From contig NZ_SEWE01000012.1 of assembly GCF_004167665.1 (NCBI RefSeq), positions 42,104 through 106,103 on the forward strand: a DNA stretch of 64,000 nucleotides, read 5' to 3'. Both the position numbers and the translations under genes were made by a program. Below the pieces are notes generated by a model, which worked only from the letters and a program-made list of their open reading frames with translations, made no database searches and was not told the origin of the DNA. The stretch is from Hymenobacter persicinus (GTDB taxonomy: Bacteria; Bacteroidota; Bacteroidia; Cytophagales; Hymenobacteraceae). Of the stretch, positions 39,603-47,938 are shown piece by piece (position 1 is the first letter of the stretch; each line of letters starts with the position of its first letter).

Positions 39603-39842
39603 TTATTTCTGGTTGTCGCGCCACTCGTACACCCACTTAGCCTGGATCTGCTCCAGGTGGCCTTCGTTGGACTGCTCCCGGGTGCCGGCGAAGTTGGGCA
39701 GACTCATAATCCAGTCCAGCAATTCGGTGAAGCGGATACGGTAGATTTTGGCCTCGCCAAATTCGTCACCAAACTTCTCGTAGAGAGCCATGGCAATGTC
39801 TTCATGATCATTCCACTGGATCGGGGGCTCGAAATGGGCCAT
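39603..39842 (-). CDS. iscX: Fe-S assembly protein IscX
   Basis: 79 residues, slightly longer than the E. coli protein (66). Typical acidic helix pattern: WNDHEDIAMALYEKFGDEF, then YRIRFTELLDWIMSLPNF and a C-terminal IQAKWVYEWRDNQK. IscX binds IscS and modulates Fe-S cluster assembly. It lies 99 bases downstream of an Isc-type ferredoxin on the same strand, matching the fdx-iscX end of classical isc operons, but no other isc genes are in the window. Confidence 0.92.
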   Translation of the reverse strand: MAHFEPPIQWNDHEDIAMALYEKFGDEFGEAKIYRIRFTELLDWIMSLPNFAGTREQSNEGHLEQIQAKWVYEWRDNQK

Positions 39843-39941
39843 ATTTTTTCGGTTCAGAGTTGAGCATTACCCGTTGCAGGTTGGCGGTTGGGCAGTCGAA
39901 GTGGACTGGCAACCGGCCCCTCGGAACGGGCAACGGAAAGG

Positions 39942-40274
39942 TTAGTGCCCCAGAAACTCCTGGGGAGGAATCATAATGACCAGGTCTTCGCTGCCGCCCT
40001 GCACCACGCATTGGCAACCCAGGCGGGAGTTGATGCGCGGATTCACGGCCCGGTCGATGAAGTCTTCCTCTTTGTCGCTGATTTCGGGCAGATCATTCTC
40101 GCCCTGCATCACATAGACGTGGCAGGTGCTGCAGCCGCAGACGCCGCCGCAGTTGTGCTGCAGCTGGATGCCATTGTTGAGCGCGACGTCCAGTACCGAC
40201 TCGCCCTGCGCCGCAACGTGCGTCTGCTCGGGCTGGCCGTCCTGGAATTTAAAGGTGATGTTAACGACTTTCAC
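39942..40274 (-). CDS. fdx: Isc-type 2Fe-2S ferredoxin
   Basis: 110 residues. The start is taken as the GTG at 40274 (GTG AAA GTC GTT), where the beta-grasp domain begins (VKVVNITFKFQDG). Cluster ligands in CGGVCGCSTC (C-x5-C-x2-C, adrenodoxin type) and the later Cys in LGCQCVV. Donates electrons for Fe-S cluster assembly. A textbook promoter (40308-40338) lies 33 bases upstream, supporting the GTG start over the longer open frame. Together with iscX a two-gene unit. Confidence 0.92.
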   Translation of the reverse strand: MKVVNITFKFQDGQPEQTHVAAQGESVLDVALNNGIQLQHNCGGVCGCSTCHVYVMQGENDLPEISDKEEDFIDRAVNPRINSRLGCQCVVQGGSEDLVIMIPPQEFLGH

Positions 40275-40307
40275 AATGGAGGTGCTTGGGAAGGCAAAAT
40301 GCGGGCA

Positions 40308-40338
40308 CGAAGGTACGCACCCCGGTTTCCGAATCAAA
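40308..40338 (-). promoter_or_regulatory. Bacteroidota-type promoter of fdx-iscX
   Basis: Minus strand: TTTG (plus 40335-40338), exactly 19 bases, then TACCTTCG (plus 40308-40315). The -33 element overlaps the stop codon region of the upstream DUF2520 gene. Confidence 0.7.
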
Positions 40339-41167
40339 GCTGCGAAGGCTCCCCGTTGTTTGCCCCCGCCCCCGGATTTTGCGCCTGGATACTAGCCGTC
40401 AACTCATTATATACCGTCAGCCACCCCGGGTGCGGGGCCAGCGCCGCCCGGTGAAAGTCAAGCGTAGCCGAGTCGTGGCGCACGGCGGGGCCGGTCTGCA
40501 CGCCGAAGGGCGGGTGGTGCAGAGCTTTTTCCACCGTTTCCCGAATCAGCGGGTGCAGCAGCTCAAAGGGTACGCGAGCCTGCTGGGTCAGGGCGTGGCT
40601 GATGCCCAGCAGGTGATTAGTGAAGTTGCTGGCAAAAACGGCCGCCACGTGCAGCGCCTGTCGCTGGGGCGTGGCTACCGTAAACACCGTTTTGCTCAGG
40701 CTGCGGGCCAGCGCCAGCAGCGTTGCCTCATCGGTGGCCGCACCCGCCTCCACGCACAGCGGCACCGTCGTCCAGTCGATGGCACGGCCGGGGCTGAAGG
40801 TTTGCAGCGGGTAAAACACCCCGCCCCGCAGATTAGCAAAGCCATCGAATACGCTCAGCGGCAGCGCCCCGGCCGTGTGCACGACCAGCGCCCCGGCGGG
40901 CAGCGCGGCCGCAGCCAGCACCGCCGCTACGGCTGCGTCGGGCACGGCTACGATGTACAGGTCGACGGGCGGTAAGAGCTTCAGGTCGGGGCCGGTAGCG
41001 GCCACGGCGCCGGGAATCTGGTCAGCCAGGGTGGCGGCGCCGGCCGGAGTCCGGTTCCAGACCCAGGCCACGTGGTGCCCCGCCCGCCAGAGGGCCGGGC
41101 CGAGGTGGGAGGCAACCCGACCCGCTCCCAGCAGCCCGATGCGCAGCGAGGAAGAATCTGCGGCCAT
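40334..41167 (-). CDS. DUF2520-type NAD(P)-binding oxidoreductase
   Basis: 277 residues. N-terminal Rossmann domain with glycine motif LRIGLLGAGRVASHLGPAL and a second strand WNRT that favours NADP; the C-terminal helical domain (LHVAAVFASNFTNHLLGISHALTQQ) is of the DUF2520 / ketopantoate- and pyrroline-carboxylate-reductase-like kind. Reaction unknown. Starts at the ATG at 41167. Commonly found near KdsC-like and UbiA-like genes in Bacteroidota, as here. Confidence 0.88.
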   Translation of the reverse strand: MAADSSSLRIGLLGAGRVASHLGPALWRAGHHVAWVWNRTPAGAATLADQIPGAVAATGPDLKLLPPVDLYIVAVPDAAVAAVLAAAALPAGALVVHTAGALPLSVFDGFANLRGGVFYPLQTFSPGRAIDWTTVPLCVEAGAATDEATLLALARSLSKTVFTVATPQRQALHVAAVFASNFTNHLLGISHALTQQARVPFELLHPLIRETVEKALHHPPFGVQTGPAVRHDSATLDFHRAALAPHPGWLTVYNELTASIQAQNPGAGANNGEPSQL

Positions 41168-41366
41168 AAATAATAAGGACTAAAGAGAGGATGAAAGGTA
41201 CTAGGTCGAGATAGAAGTTACCTCAACAAGGTTTTTTTTTCCGGGAAATTTAGCACCTTGTACTCGCGAAGCCTTGGTAAGAAATCAGGATTATTGGCTT
41301 CCGCAGTTTCCCTCCGTTTTTCAACGTTTTTCATTCCACCTTTTTTCATCACAACACCCTTACTTT

Positions 41367-44054
41367 ATGACAAACTCGTACACTACGGGTCGTTCGGCAC
41401 AACGCTGGCGGCAACTGGCCCTGGCAGCCCTGCTGGCTACCGGAGCCACGGCAGCCCAGGCCCAAACGCTGAACTACGGCCTCGGCGGCGCTCAAAACCT
41501 GGCGGGCACGTACACCGACCTCGGCACGACGGGTACCGTTATTGCCACCCCAAACAACGACGACGCCAACTCGGCTGCCACGCCCATTGGCTTCTCGTTC
41601 AGCTTCAACGGCACGGCTTTCACCGACTTCGTGCTTAACACCAACGGCTATCTGAAGCTGGGCACGGTAGCTCCGGTAGCGCCGTACTTCTCGGCTGGCC
41701 CGCAGGATTTCACCGCTGGCCCTATCCAGGCTGCCGGTCAGAACAACCTGCTGCTGCCCTTCAACGTGGACCTCACCGACGCTACGGCTGCTCCAGCTGA
41801 GTTCCGCACCATCACCACGGGTACGGCTCCGAACCGGGTCTGCACTATCCAGTGGAAGAACGTGAAGGACAAAGCCAACACCATTGGCACCCAGTACGAC
41901 GCCTTCGCCTTCCAGGTGAAGCTCTACGAAACCACCAACCGCGTGGAGTTCGTCTACAACACCGGCGCAGCTGGTGCTGGTCCGGACGCCTTCAAATACG
42001 TAAACGTAGGCATTAAGGGCTCGGGCAGCGGCGCTGGCCAGCTCGTGCTGTGGACCAAAGGCTCCACCGGTGCCTGGTCGACGGCTACCCCGCTGGCAGG
42101 TGACTACACCACCGGCGTAGGCAACGCCCACAACATCCGCAGCACCGTGCGCCCCGATGCCGGCCGCACGTACCGCTTCTCGCCTGCTGCCAACAACGAT
42201 GCTGCCGTTCAGGCCATCTACACCCTGGGCAAACTGCCCATTCCAATTGCCGTACCGCACACCATCCAGGCGGTTATCCGGAACGTGGGCTTGAACGCCC
42301 TGACCAACGTGGGCGTGACGGCCACCACGCCCGCACCTAACGCCTACTCCAGCACCAAGACCATTGCTTCGCTGGCTGTAGGTGCTTCGGCCACCGTTAC
42401 CTTCGACCCCTATACGCCTACCACGGCGACCTCGCAGGCCGTAACGGTAACCCTGGCCGGCGACGATAACACCCTCAACAACGTCAGCACGTATCAGCAG
42501 CTGGTCAACACGACCACGTTTGCCTACGCTCAGCCAGGCGTAGCTCCGGCTTCGGCCACGAGCGGCATTGGCTTCAACACCGGCTCCGGCATTCTGGCCG
42601 TGCGCTACAACACCAACGCTCCGCGCACCGCTACGGGCGTAACCGTACGTCTGGAAGATGCTAACAGCGTAGGCCGCACCGTTTACGGCGTGGTAACCGA
42701 CGCTGCCGGCACCATCATCGGCCAGTCGGCCAACTACGTGGTAACCACCGCTGACCTGAACACGGACCACGTCTTCAACTTCACCACCCCGGCTGCCATT
42801 GCCGCTGGTGACTTCTACGTGGGTCTGGCTCAGACGGCCAACGCTACGGGCTACTTCCCAGTAGGCTACCAGACCGAAAACCCAAGCCGTCCGCTGGCTA
42901 CCTACAGCATTCCGCTGGCTGGTGGCGCTCCGGTCGACCAAGTTGCCGGCAACCTGGGCACGCTGATGATTGAGGCCATCACGGCCGCTCCTGCCAGCTG
43001 CACGCCTCCAACGGCCGTGACCGTAACCGGCACGACTGCCAACTCGGCTACCATCACCTTCACGGGCCCAAGCAACGCAACCAACTACACCGTTATCTAC
43101 GGGGCTACGGGCTTCAACCCTGCTACGGGCGGCACGTCGGTAACGGCTACCAGCTCGCCGTTCACCATCACCGGCCTGAACTCGTCGACGACCTACCAGT
43201 TCTACATCCGCACCAACTGCGTGGCTCCTGATCAGAGCACCCTGGTTGGTCCGTTCAGCTTCTCGACGTCTTGCGTAGCGCCAATCATCACGGCCTTCCC
43301 GTACACGGAGAGCTTCGACGGCGTAGCTGCCGGGGCCCTGCCCTGCGGCATTACGGTTCTGGACGTCAACAACGACGCCAAGACCTGGCAGGTAGTAGCC
43401 AGCAACCCAGCTTCGGGTGCTAACTCGATGCGCTACTCCTACAACGCCGCCAGCGCCGCTGACGACTGGTTCTTCACCCCGGCCTTGTTCCTGCGCGCCG
43501 GCAGCCGCTACCAGCTGCAGTTCAAGTACCGCGCCTTCGGCTTCCCCGAGAAGCTGGAAGTGAAGCACGGTGCTACCGCTACGCCAGCCGGCATGACCAC
43601 GACCATCTTCCAGAACGCCAACATCACCAGCAGCACTTACGCTACGACGGTGGCTGGTACCGGTGCTGGTCAGGTTAACGCCATCACGCCTACGGCCAAC
43701 GGCAACGTGTTCATTGGTTTCCACGCCTACAGCGACGCCGACCAGTTCAACCTCTACGTTGACGACATCAGCATTGCTCAGGTAACCGGCACGTCGGCTG
43801 CTCTGGACCGCGCCATCAGCGTGTTCCCGAACCCATCGACGGGCGTAGTAACCCTGGAAATCCGCGGCGCTAACGCCAAAGGTGCCATGCAGGTGGAAGT
43901 AATCAACGCCCTGGGTCAGCGCGTTCACTCGGAAATGGTTAGCGACAACGCTCCCAACAAGATGGACCTCTCGAACCTGGCCGCTGGTCTGTACACGCTG
44001 AAAGTGAAGTCGGGCAACGACTTCTCGATCCGTCAGCTGGTGATTCAGAAGTAA
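41367..44054 (+). CDS. Large secreted T9SS cargo protein (FN3, choice-of-anchor J, sorting domain)
   Basis: 895 residues from the ATG at 41367; the open frame further upstream is not coding. Signal peptide (WRQLALAALLATGATAAQAQ), N-terminal beta-rich region about 30-280 (YGLGGAQNLAGTYTDLG, PIGFSFSFNGTAFTDFVLNTNGYLKLG), middle repeats, a fibronectin type III domain (about 541-635, ending FYIRTNC), a choice-of-anchor J jelly-roll (about 640-808, FPYTESFDG ... DDWFFTPALFL) and a T9SS type A sorting domain (about 812-895, VFPNPSTGVVTLEI ... NLAAGLYTLKVKSG). Codons favour gct, ggt, gta and cgt far more than neighbours, the sign of a highly expressed gene. Probably an abundant surface adhesin or coat protein. 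Good terminator after it. Confidence 0.92.
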   Translation: MTNSYTTGRSAQRWRQLALAALLATGATAAQAQTLNYGLGGAQNLAGTYTDLGTTGTVIATPNNDDANSAATPIGFSFSFNGTAFTDFVLNTNGYLKLGTVAPVAPYFSAGPQDFTAGPIQAAGQNNLLLPFNVDLTDATAAPAEFRTITTGTAPNRVCTIQWKNVKDKANTIGTQYDAFAFQVKLYETTNRVEFVYNTGAAGAGPDAFKYVNVGIKGSGSGAGQLVLWTKGSTGAWSTATPLAGDYTTGVGNAHNIRSTVRPDAGRTYRFSPAANNDAAVQAIYTLGKLPIPIAVPHTIQAVIRNVGLNALTNVGVTATTPAPNAYSSTKTIASLAVGASATVTFDPYTPTTATSQAVTVTLAGDDNTLNNVSTYQQLVNTTTFAYAQPGVAPASATSGIGFNTGSGILAVRYNTNAPRTATGVTVRLEDANSVGRTVYGVVTDAAGTIIGQSANYVVTTADLNTDHVFNFTTPAAIAAGDFYVGLAQTANATGYFPVGYQTENPSRPLATYSIPLAGGAPVDQVAGNLGTLMIEAITAAPASCTPPTAVTVTGTTANSATITFTGPSNATNYTVIYGATGFNPATGGTSVTATSSPFTITGLNSSTTYQFYIRTNCVAPDQSTLVGPFSFSTSCVAPIITAFPYTESFDGVAAGALPCGITVLDVNNDAKTWQVVASNPASGANSMRYSYNAASAADDWFFTPALFLRAGSRYQLQFKYRAFGFPEKLEVKHGATATPAGMTTTIFQNANITSSTYATTVAGTGAGQVNAITPTANGNVFIGFHAYSDADQFNLYVDDISIAQVTGTSAALDRAISVFPNPSTGVVTLEIRGANAKGAMQVEVINALGQRVHSEMVSDNAPNKMDLSNLAAGLYTLKVKSGNDFSIRQLVIQK

Positions 44055-44075
44055 TTTCTGAACTCCTCCGCACTG

Positions 44076-44106
44076 AAAAGGGCAGCCACTTGGCTGCCCT
44101 TTTTTT
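44076..44106 (+). terminator. Terminator of the T9SS cargo gene
   Basis: AGGGCAGCCA-ctt-GGCTGCCCT stem followed by seven T residues, 25 bases after the stop. Confidence 0.92.
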
Positions 44107-44171
44107 GTGCCCTTTAAAGAAAACAGCCCGACCCTGATCAATGCTGGTAATAGCGTATTTAACCCCACCGC

Positions 44172-44360
44172 GCGGCTCAGAAGCGCGAGGCCGCAGCTTC
44201 GAGGTGAAGTCTCGCGCCGAAAAGGTGCAAGGTCGCGGCTAACGGGGCAGCAGCTGAAGGATCTAAAGCCGCGGCTACAAGGTGCAAGGTTGCGGCTACA
44301 AGGTGCGGGGTCGCAGCTAGGCGCCGCGACTCTGCCACTTGGAGCTGTAGTTGGCCACTG
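44172..44360. repeat. 21-bp-period degenerate tandem repeat
   Basis: The word GCGGCT or GCAGCT recurs in phase at 44193, 44235, 44271, 44292 and 44313, with weaker copies at 44214, 44334 and 44354 and one phase slip between 44235 and 44250. The clearest unit is GCGGCTACAAGGTGCAAGGTT. It lies in the 370-base gap between the T9SS cargo gene and ccmF, between two terminators. Frames across it would give heptapeptide repeats, but no gene is supported. Confidence 0.75.
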
Positions 44361-44369
44361 TTGAGCAGC

Positions 44370-44404
44370 AAAATGCCCGAACCAGGCTGGTTCGGGCTTT
44401 TTTT
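44370..44404. terminator. Bidirectional terminator near the ccmF 3' end
   Basis: GCCCGAACCA-ggc-TGGTTCGGGC perfect 10-bp stem with AAAA on the left and TTTTTTT on the right. Confidence 0.9.
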
Positions 44405-44424
44405 GAAGAGCGCCTCAGGCAAGC

Positions 44425-47022
44425 TTAGGCAATCGGCGCGGGTTGGCGGCTGACTCTCGGCTTTTTCACAACCGGAGTGGCGGCCTGGGGGGCGCGCCTC
44501 GCCTCGCGGCGGTGCTTGGCAATGGCCATACCGAAGCCCAGCGCCATGAGCAGCGTGCCGCTCCAAAGCAGGTTGATAAATGGCTTCTCGGTGGCCTTCA
44601 GGATGATGTAGTCCTTCTGGGTGGTGCTCACGCCGAAGGTAAACTTCTTGTTCGTGGGGTCCACGTTGACGAAGCTCAGGCGCAGGCCCAGGTCCTCCAC
44701 CTCATCCGGCACGCGGCCGATGAGGCGGTTGCGGACCACGAACACGGGGTGCACGTGGTACTGCTTTTTCTCCCCCGATACCACAAAGTCGGCTTGGATG
44801 GCAATGTCACCTTTGGTCAGGCCCAGGCCGGCCGTTTCGTGGGCGGGCTCCACGTTGCGGAACACGGCGAAGTAGTCATTCAGGTAAATCGTGTCGCCGA
44901 CGCTGAGCACGTGCTCCTTGACCTCACTCCAGTCTTTTTCCTTGCTCGGGTCGGGCACGGAGCTGATGTGGGAGTAGATATCATGGCCCAGGAACTTCTT
45001 GATGTCGGGGGAAGCCAGCAGGCCGCCCATTTCCTCGTTGACCTGGGCCCGCGGGTAGAGCGTGAAGGCTTCCCCGGACTTGCGGTCCTTGTACTCGACG
45101 CGGTAATAGGTGTTTTCGGGCAGAATTTCGACCGTGTCGCCGGCCTTGTAGTAGAGCTTGTCGCCGAACTTGATGTCGGAGCGGGCCAGGGCTTTGTACT
45201 CGTCGTCGGTGCGGAAGAGAACTTCTTTGTTGACGTACTCGGGTACGCCGGGCACGTCGAAGTACTGGCCGGTGTAGCTGATGTCGTAGCCGTCCATGGG
45301 CGCCATTTCGTTGCGCCAGAGCAGCACGTTGTCCCGGTTCAGCTCCTCGGTGAACTCCTTGGAGTAGACCATGCCCGACACGTTCTTGGAAATGATGTTG
45401 GAATAGCCGGCCGAGGCCAGAATACCAAGCAGCATCAGGGCAATGCCGACGTGGGCCACCGCCCCGCCCGAGAGAGCCACGCGGCGCTTGAGCAGGGTGA
45501 AGATCATGCCCAGGTTAGCCAGCACCCCAAACAAGGCCGTGGTGAGCAGGGCAATGTAGGCCGGGCTCATGGTGAGCTTGTTATAGCGCACAAGCAGAAT
45601 CACGAGGGCCGCGCCGAGCAAGGTCAGGATGCCGGGCACGGTGAGCGAGTTGGTCAGGGTTTCCTTGTCGTTGCGCTGCCACCACATGATTTGGGCCAGG
45701 CCCGAGAGGAAAGCCACGAACACGCCCATCCACAGCTGGATTTTGGTGTAGTGGGCAATCTGGTCGGCGGGCAACGCCAGGTTCGACTTGATGCCGATAA
45801 AGCCCAAGAAAGCGTTGTAGACCGGAATGCTGGTCGTGAACAATACCTGGAACGCGCCCAGGCAGAGCACCGTGGCGCCGATAAACACCCACAGCTCGGG
45901 GCTGTAGGTCGTCAGCTCCTTTTCCGACACCGGAATGTCCTTCCAGCGGCTCACCAGCAGCCCAATGGCCAGCACCACGAAGGCGCCGAGGTAAATCAGC
46001 AGCTGACCCGACAAGCCCAGGTCGGTGAAGGAGTGTACGGAGGCGTTGCCCAGCACGCCCGAGCGGGTGAGGAAGGTAGCGTAGAGAATGAGCAGGAAGG
46101 TGGCAATGACCAGCACGAAAGAAGTGCGCAAAGCCGTGCGGCTGCGCTGCCACAGCACCAGGCCGTGCACCGAGGCCACCAGCACCAGCCAGGGACTGTA
46201 CACTGCGTTTTCGACCGGGTCCCAGTTCCAGTAGCCGCCGAAGTTCAGCGTTTCGTAGGCCCAGTAAGCACCCATTACAATGCCCACGCCCAGGATGAGG
46301 CCGCCGAACAAGGACCAGGGCAAGGCCGGCTTCACCCAGGTCGTCAGTTCCCGCTTCCAGAGGCCGGCAATGGCGAAGGCGAAGGGCACCAGCGTGAGGG
46401 CAAAGCCCAGGAACAGCGTGGGCGGGTGAATTACCATCCAGTAGTTCTGCAGCAGGGCGTTCAGGCCGGTGCCGTCCTTGGGCACGAAGTTGGGGTTGAG
46501 CTTGAAGACGGGCAGATCCGTGAGAAAGTCGCGCAGCAGGATAAACGGCGAGGATCCAATCTTCACGTTGAAGATGACCACGCCCAGAATCATCGAGGTC
46601 AGAAACAGCTGCACGAAGGAAAACACGGCCATAACCGGGGCTTCCCACTTGCGGTTGAAGCGCATGATGGCCAGGCCAATGACCACGTGCCAGAAGATCC
46701 AGAGCAGGAAGGAACCCTCCTGCCCTTCCCAGAAGCAGGAAATCATGTAATGCACCGGCAGGTGGTTGCTGGAGTGGCTCCAGGCGTAGTAGTACTCGTA
46801 CCGGTGCTCGTAGATGATGTTGAACAGGCACAGGATGATGGCCACCACGGCCGCCGAGTGCACGAAAAACGCCCCCCGGGCCAGCCGCAGCCAGCCGGCG
46901 TCGGTGTCGCCCAGGGCCCGGCCCTTGCTGGCCATGAAGTAGGAGTACGCCGCCACCGTGGCCGCCACGAAGGCCAGAATGACACTCAGGTGCCCGGCGT
47001 CGCCGATGAAAGTGTTGAGCAT
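44425..47022 (-). CDS. ccmF: Cytochrome c maturation haem lyase subunit CcmF
   Basis: 865 residues, longer than proteobacterial CcmF (about 650) because of an extended periplasmic domain before the last helix. About 15 membrane helices; the haem-handling tryptophan-rich motif is GGYWNWDPVENAVYSPW, and the early WEGQEGSFLLW and NYWMVIHPPTLFLGF motifs are typical. It attaches haem from holo-CcmE to apocytochrome c. ATG at 47022, 96 bases after ccmE, the gap filled by an inverted repeat. The residue run after about 530 (MVYSKEFTEELNRDNVLLWRNEM) is the periplasmic part. Confidence 0.95.
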   Translation of the reverse strand: MLNTFIGDAGHLSVILAFVAATVAAYSYFMASKGRALGDTDAGWLRLARGAFFVHSAAVVAIILCLFNIIYEHRYEYYYAWSHSSNHLPVHYMISCFWEGQEGSFLLWIFWHVVIGLAIMRFNRKWEAPVMAVFSFVQLFLTSMILGVVIFNVKIGSSPFILLRDFLTDLPVFKLNPNFVPKDGTGLNALLQNYWMVIHPPTLFLGFALTLVPFAFAIAGLWKRELTTWVKPALPWSLFGGLILGVGIVMGAYWAYETLNFGGYWNWDPVENAVYSPWLVLVASVHGLVLWQRSRTALRTSFVLVIATFLLILYATFLTRSGVLGNASVHSFTDLGLSGQLLIYLGAFVVLAIGLLVSRWKDIPVSEKELTTYSPELWVFIGATVLCLGAFQVLFTTSIPVYNAFLGFIGIKSNLALPADQIAHYTKIQLWMGVFVAFLSGLAQIMWWQRNDKETLTNSLTVPGILTLLGAALVILLVRYNKLTMSPAYIALLTTALFGVLANLGMIFTLLKRRVALSGGAVAHVGIALMLLGILASAGYSNIISKNVSGMVYSKEFTEELNRDNVLLWRNEMAPMDGYDISYTGQYFDVPGVPEYVNKEVLFRTDDEYKALARSDIKFGDKLYYKAGDTVEILPENTYYRVEYKDRKSGEAFTLYPRAQVNEEMGGLLASPDIKKFLGHDIYSHISSVPDPSKEKDWSEVKEHVLSVGDTIYLNDYFAVFRNVEPAHETAGLGLTKGDIAIQADFVVSGEKKQYHVHPVFVVRNRLIGRVPDEVEDLGLRLSFVNVDPTNKKFTFGVSTTQKDYIILKATEKPFINLLWSGTLLMALGFGMAIAKHRREARRAPQAATPVVKKPRVSRQPAPIA

Positions 47023-47029
47023 GTTGTCA

Positions 47030-47120
47030 GAATTATGAATTCTGAATTCTGAATTATGGATTGCAAACCGGCCGGCGCAAGCCCGACCAATTCAGAATGC
47101 ATAACTCAGAATTCATAATT
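47030..47120. repeat. Inverted heptamer arrays between ccmE and ccmF (site E)
   Basis: Left arm 47030-47059 is four TGAATTN heptamers in tandem; right arm 47087-47120 carries the complementary set. AATTATGAATTCTGA (47031-47045) pairs perfectly with TCAGAATTCATAATT (47106-47120). The loop holds CCGGCCGGC. The right arm contains the ccmE stop codon and the left arm ends 8 bases before the ccmF start. Confidence 0.85.
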
Positions 47121-47544
47121 ACCGCGAAGCGGTAGCGCCCTTGATGTCCTTCTCCACGTACTTGGAAGGGCACTTGAGCAGAATCTTGTCGGCCACGAAC
47201 ACGTCGTTGCGCATGGCCCCGGTGATGACCACCTGCTCCGACTTGTCGAAGTCCTGGGGCTTGGGGTTGAAGAAGATGACGCGCTGGGCAATACGGTTGG
47301 TGTCGACCAGCGTAAAGGCGAAGTAGTTGGGGTCCAGGGTCGGGTTGTACTCCAGGCCCATGATGTTTTTCTGCCCGTCGCGGGGCAGGCGGCCCACCAC
47401 GTGCACCTTGGTCAGGTTGCCCTCGGCGGCCCGCTCCCGGGCTTCGCGGAACGAGACGTACACGCTGGCGTCGCCCACCGTACTCATGATGATGCCGATG
47501 GCTACGGCAATGACGGCAATGGCAAGAATGTGTGATTTTTTCAT
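47119..47544 (-). CDS. ccmE: Cytochrome c maturation haem chaperone CcmE (CxxxY type)
   Basis: 141 residues from the ATG at 47544. One membrane anchor (HILAIAVIAVAIGIIMSTV) and a small OB-fold domain (KVHVVGRLPRDGQ, FTLVDTNR, VVITGAMRNDVFVADKILLKC). The canonical haem-binding HxxxY is replaced by Cys125-Pro-Ser-Lys-Tyr129, a CxxxY motif known from variant CcmE proteins of Desulfovibrio and archaea. So haem would be bound through Cys rather than His. Its stop codon is part of the inverted repeat at 47030-47120. Confidence 0.93.
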   Translation of the reverse strand: MKKSHILAIAVIAVAIGIIMSTVGDASVYVSFREARERAAEGNLTKVHVVGRLPRDGQKNIMGLEYNPTLDPNYFAFTLVDTNRIAQRVIFFNPKPQDFDKSEQVVITGAMRNDVFVADKILLKCPSKYVEKDIKGATASR

Positions 47545-47695
47545 GATGCTTCCACGGCACCGCTCCACCTCGGGCGGCTTTGTTGAACAACCAATTAGCC
47601 CCGAAAAATCCGTCGGGCCGGAGACATTTTGCAATTAACTGCGCTGGGTGCAAACCGGCCATGAGAATAATCAGGTGGCCGGCAGCAGTTGCGCC

Positions 47696-47938
47696 CTAGT
47701 CTTTCAGTTCCCGCTCGAGGCGGCTCACTTTCCGGTCCAGGGACACGAGCAATGCCAGCAGGCCGGCCAGCACCACCGTGATGACGGCCACGACCACGTA
47801 GATCTTGCCGTCGTGGCGCAGAGCGTCGGCCATTTCGGGCGTGTCGGCGGCCGACTGGGCGGCGGCGTGCACAACGGGCAGCAGCAGGGCCAGGAGCAGC
47901 AAAAAGGCCGGACGGAGCTTAGACAAGCTGTTTCTCAT
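47696..47938 (-). CDS. ccmD: CcmD-like small membrane protein
   Basis: 80 residues from the ATG at 47938, overlapping the ccmC 3' end by 20 bases. Signal-like N-terminus (LRPAFLLLLALLLPVVHAAAQ) and one membrane helix (YVVVAVITVVLAGLLALLVSL) with a charged C-terminal tail (DRKVSRLERELKD). Size, topology and place between ccmC and ccmE match CcmD, which helps release holo-CcmE from CcmABC. Sequence identity to proteobacterial CcmD is too low to call without context. Confidence 0.8.
   Translation of the reverse strand: MRNSLSKLRPAFLLLLALLLPVVHAAAQSAADTPEMADALRHDGKIYVVVAVITVVLAGLLALLVSLDRKVSRLERELKD

Noticed and set aside
41349..44168. 939-codon open frame antisense to the large T9SS cargo gene
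   Set aside because: It mirrors the codon pattern of the real gene, has no signal, domain or start context, and the composition (Gly/Arg/Val-rich) is that of an antisense shadow.
44107..44566. Small repeat proteins over the 21-bp repeat
   Set aside because: Open frames on both strands give Arg/Gln/Leu- or Ala-rich heptads only because 21 is a multiple of three; they run through terminators and into ccmF.
44443..47052. 869-codon open frame antisense to ccmF
   Set aside because: Shadow of high-GC codon use; His/Gln/Glu-rich nonsense sequence without family features, while ccmF is unmistakable.
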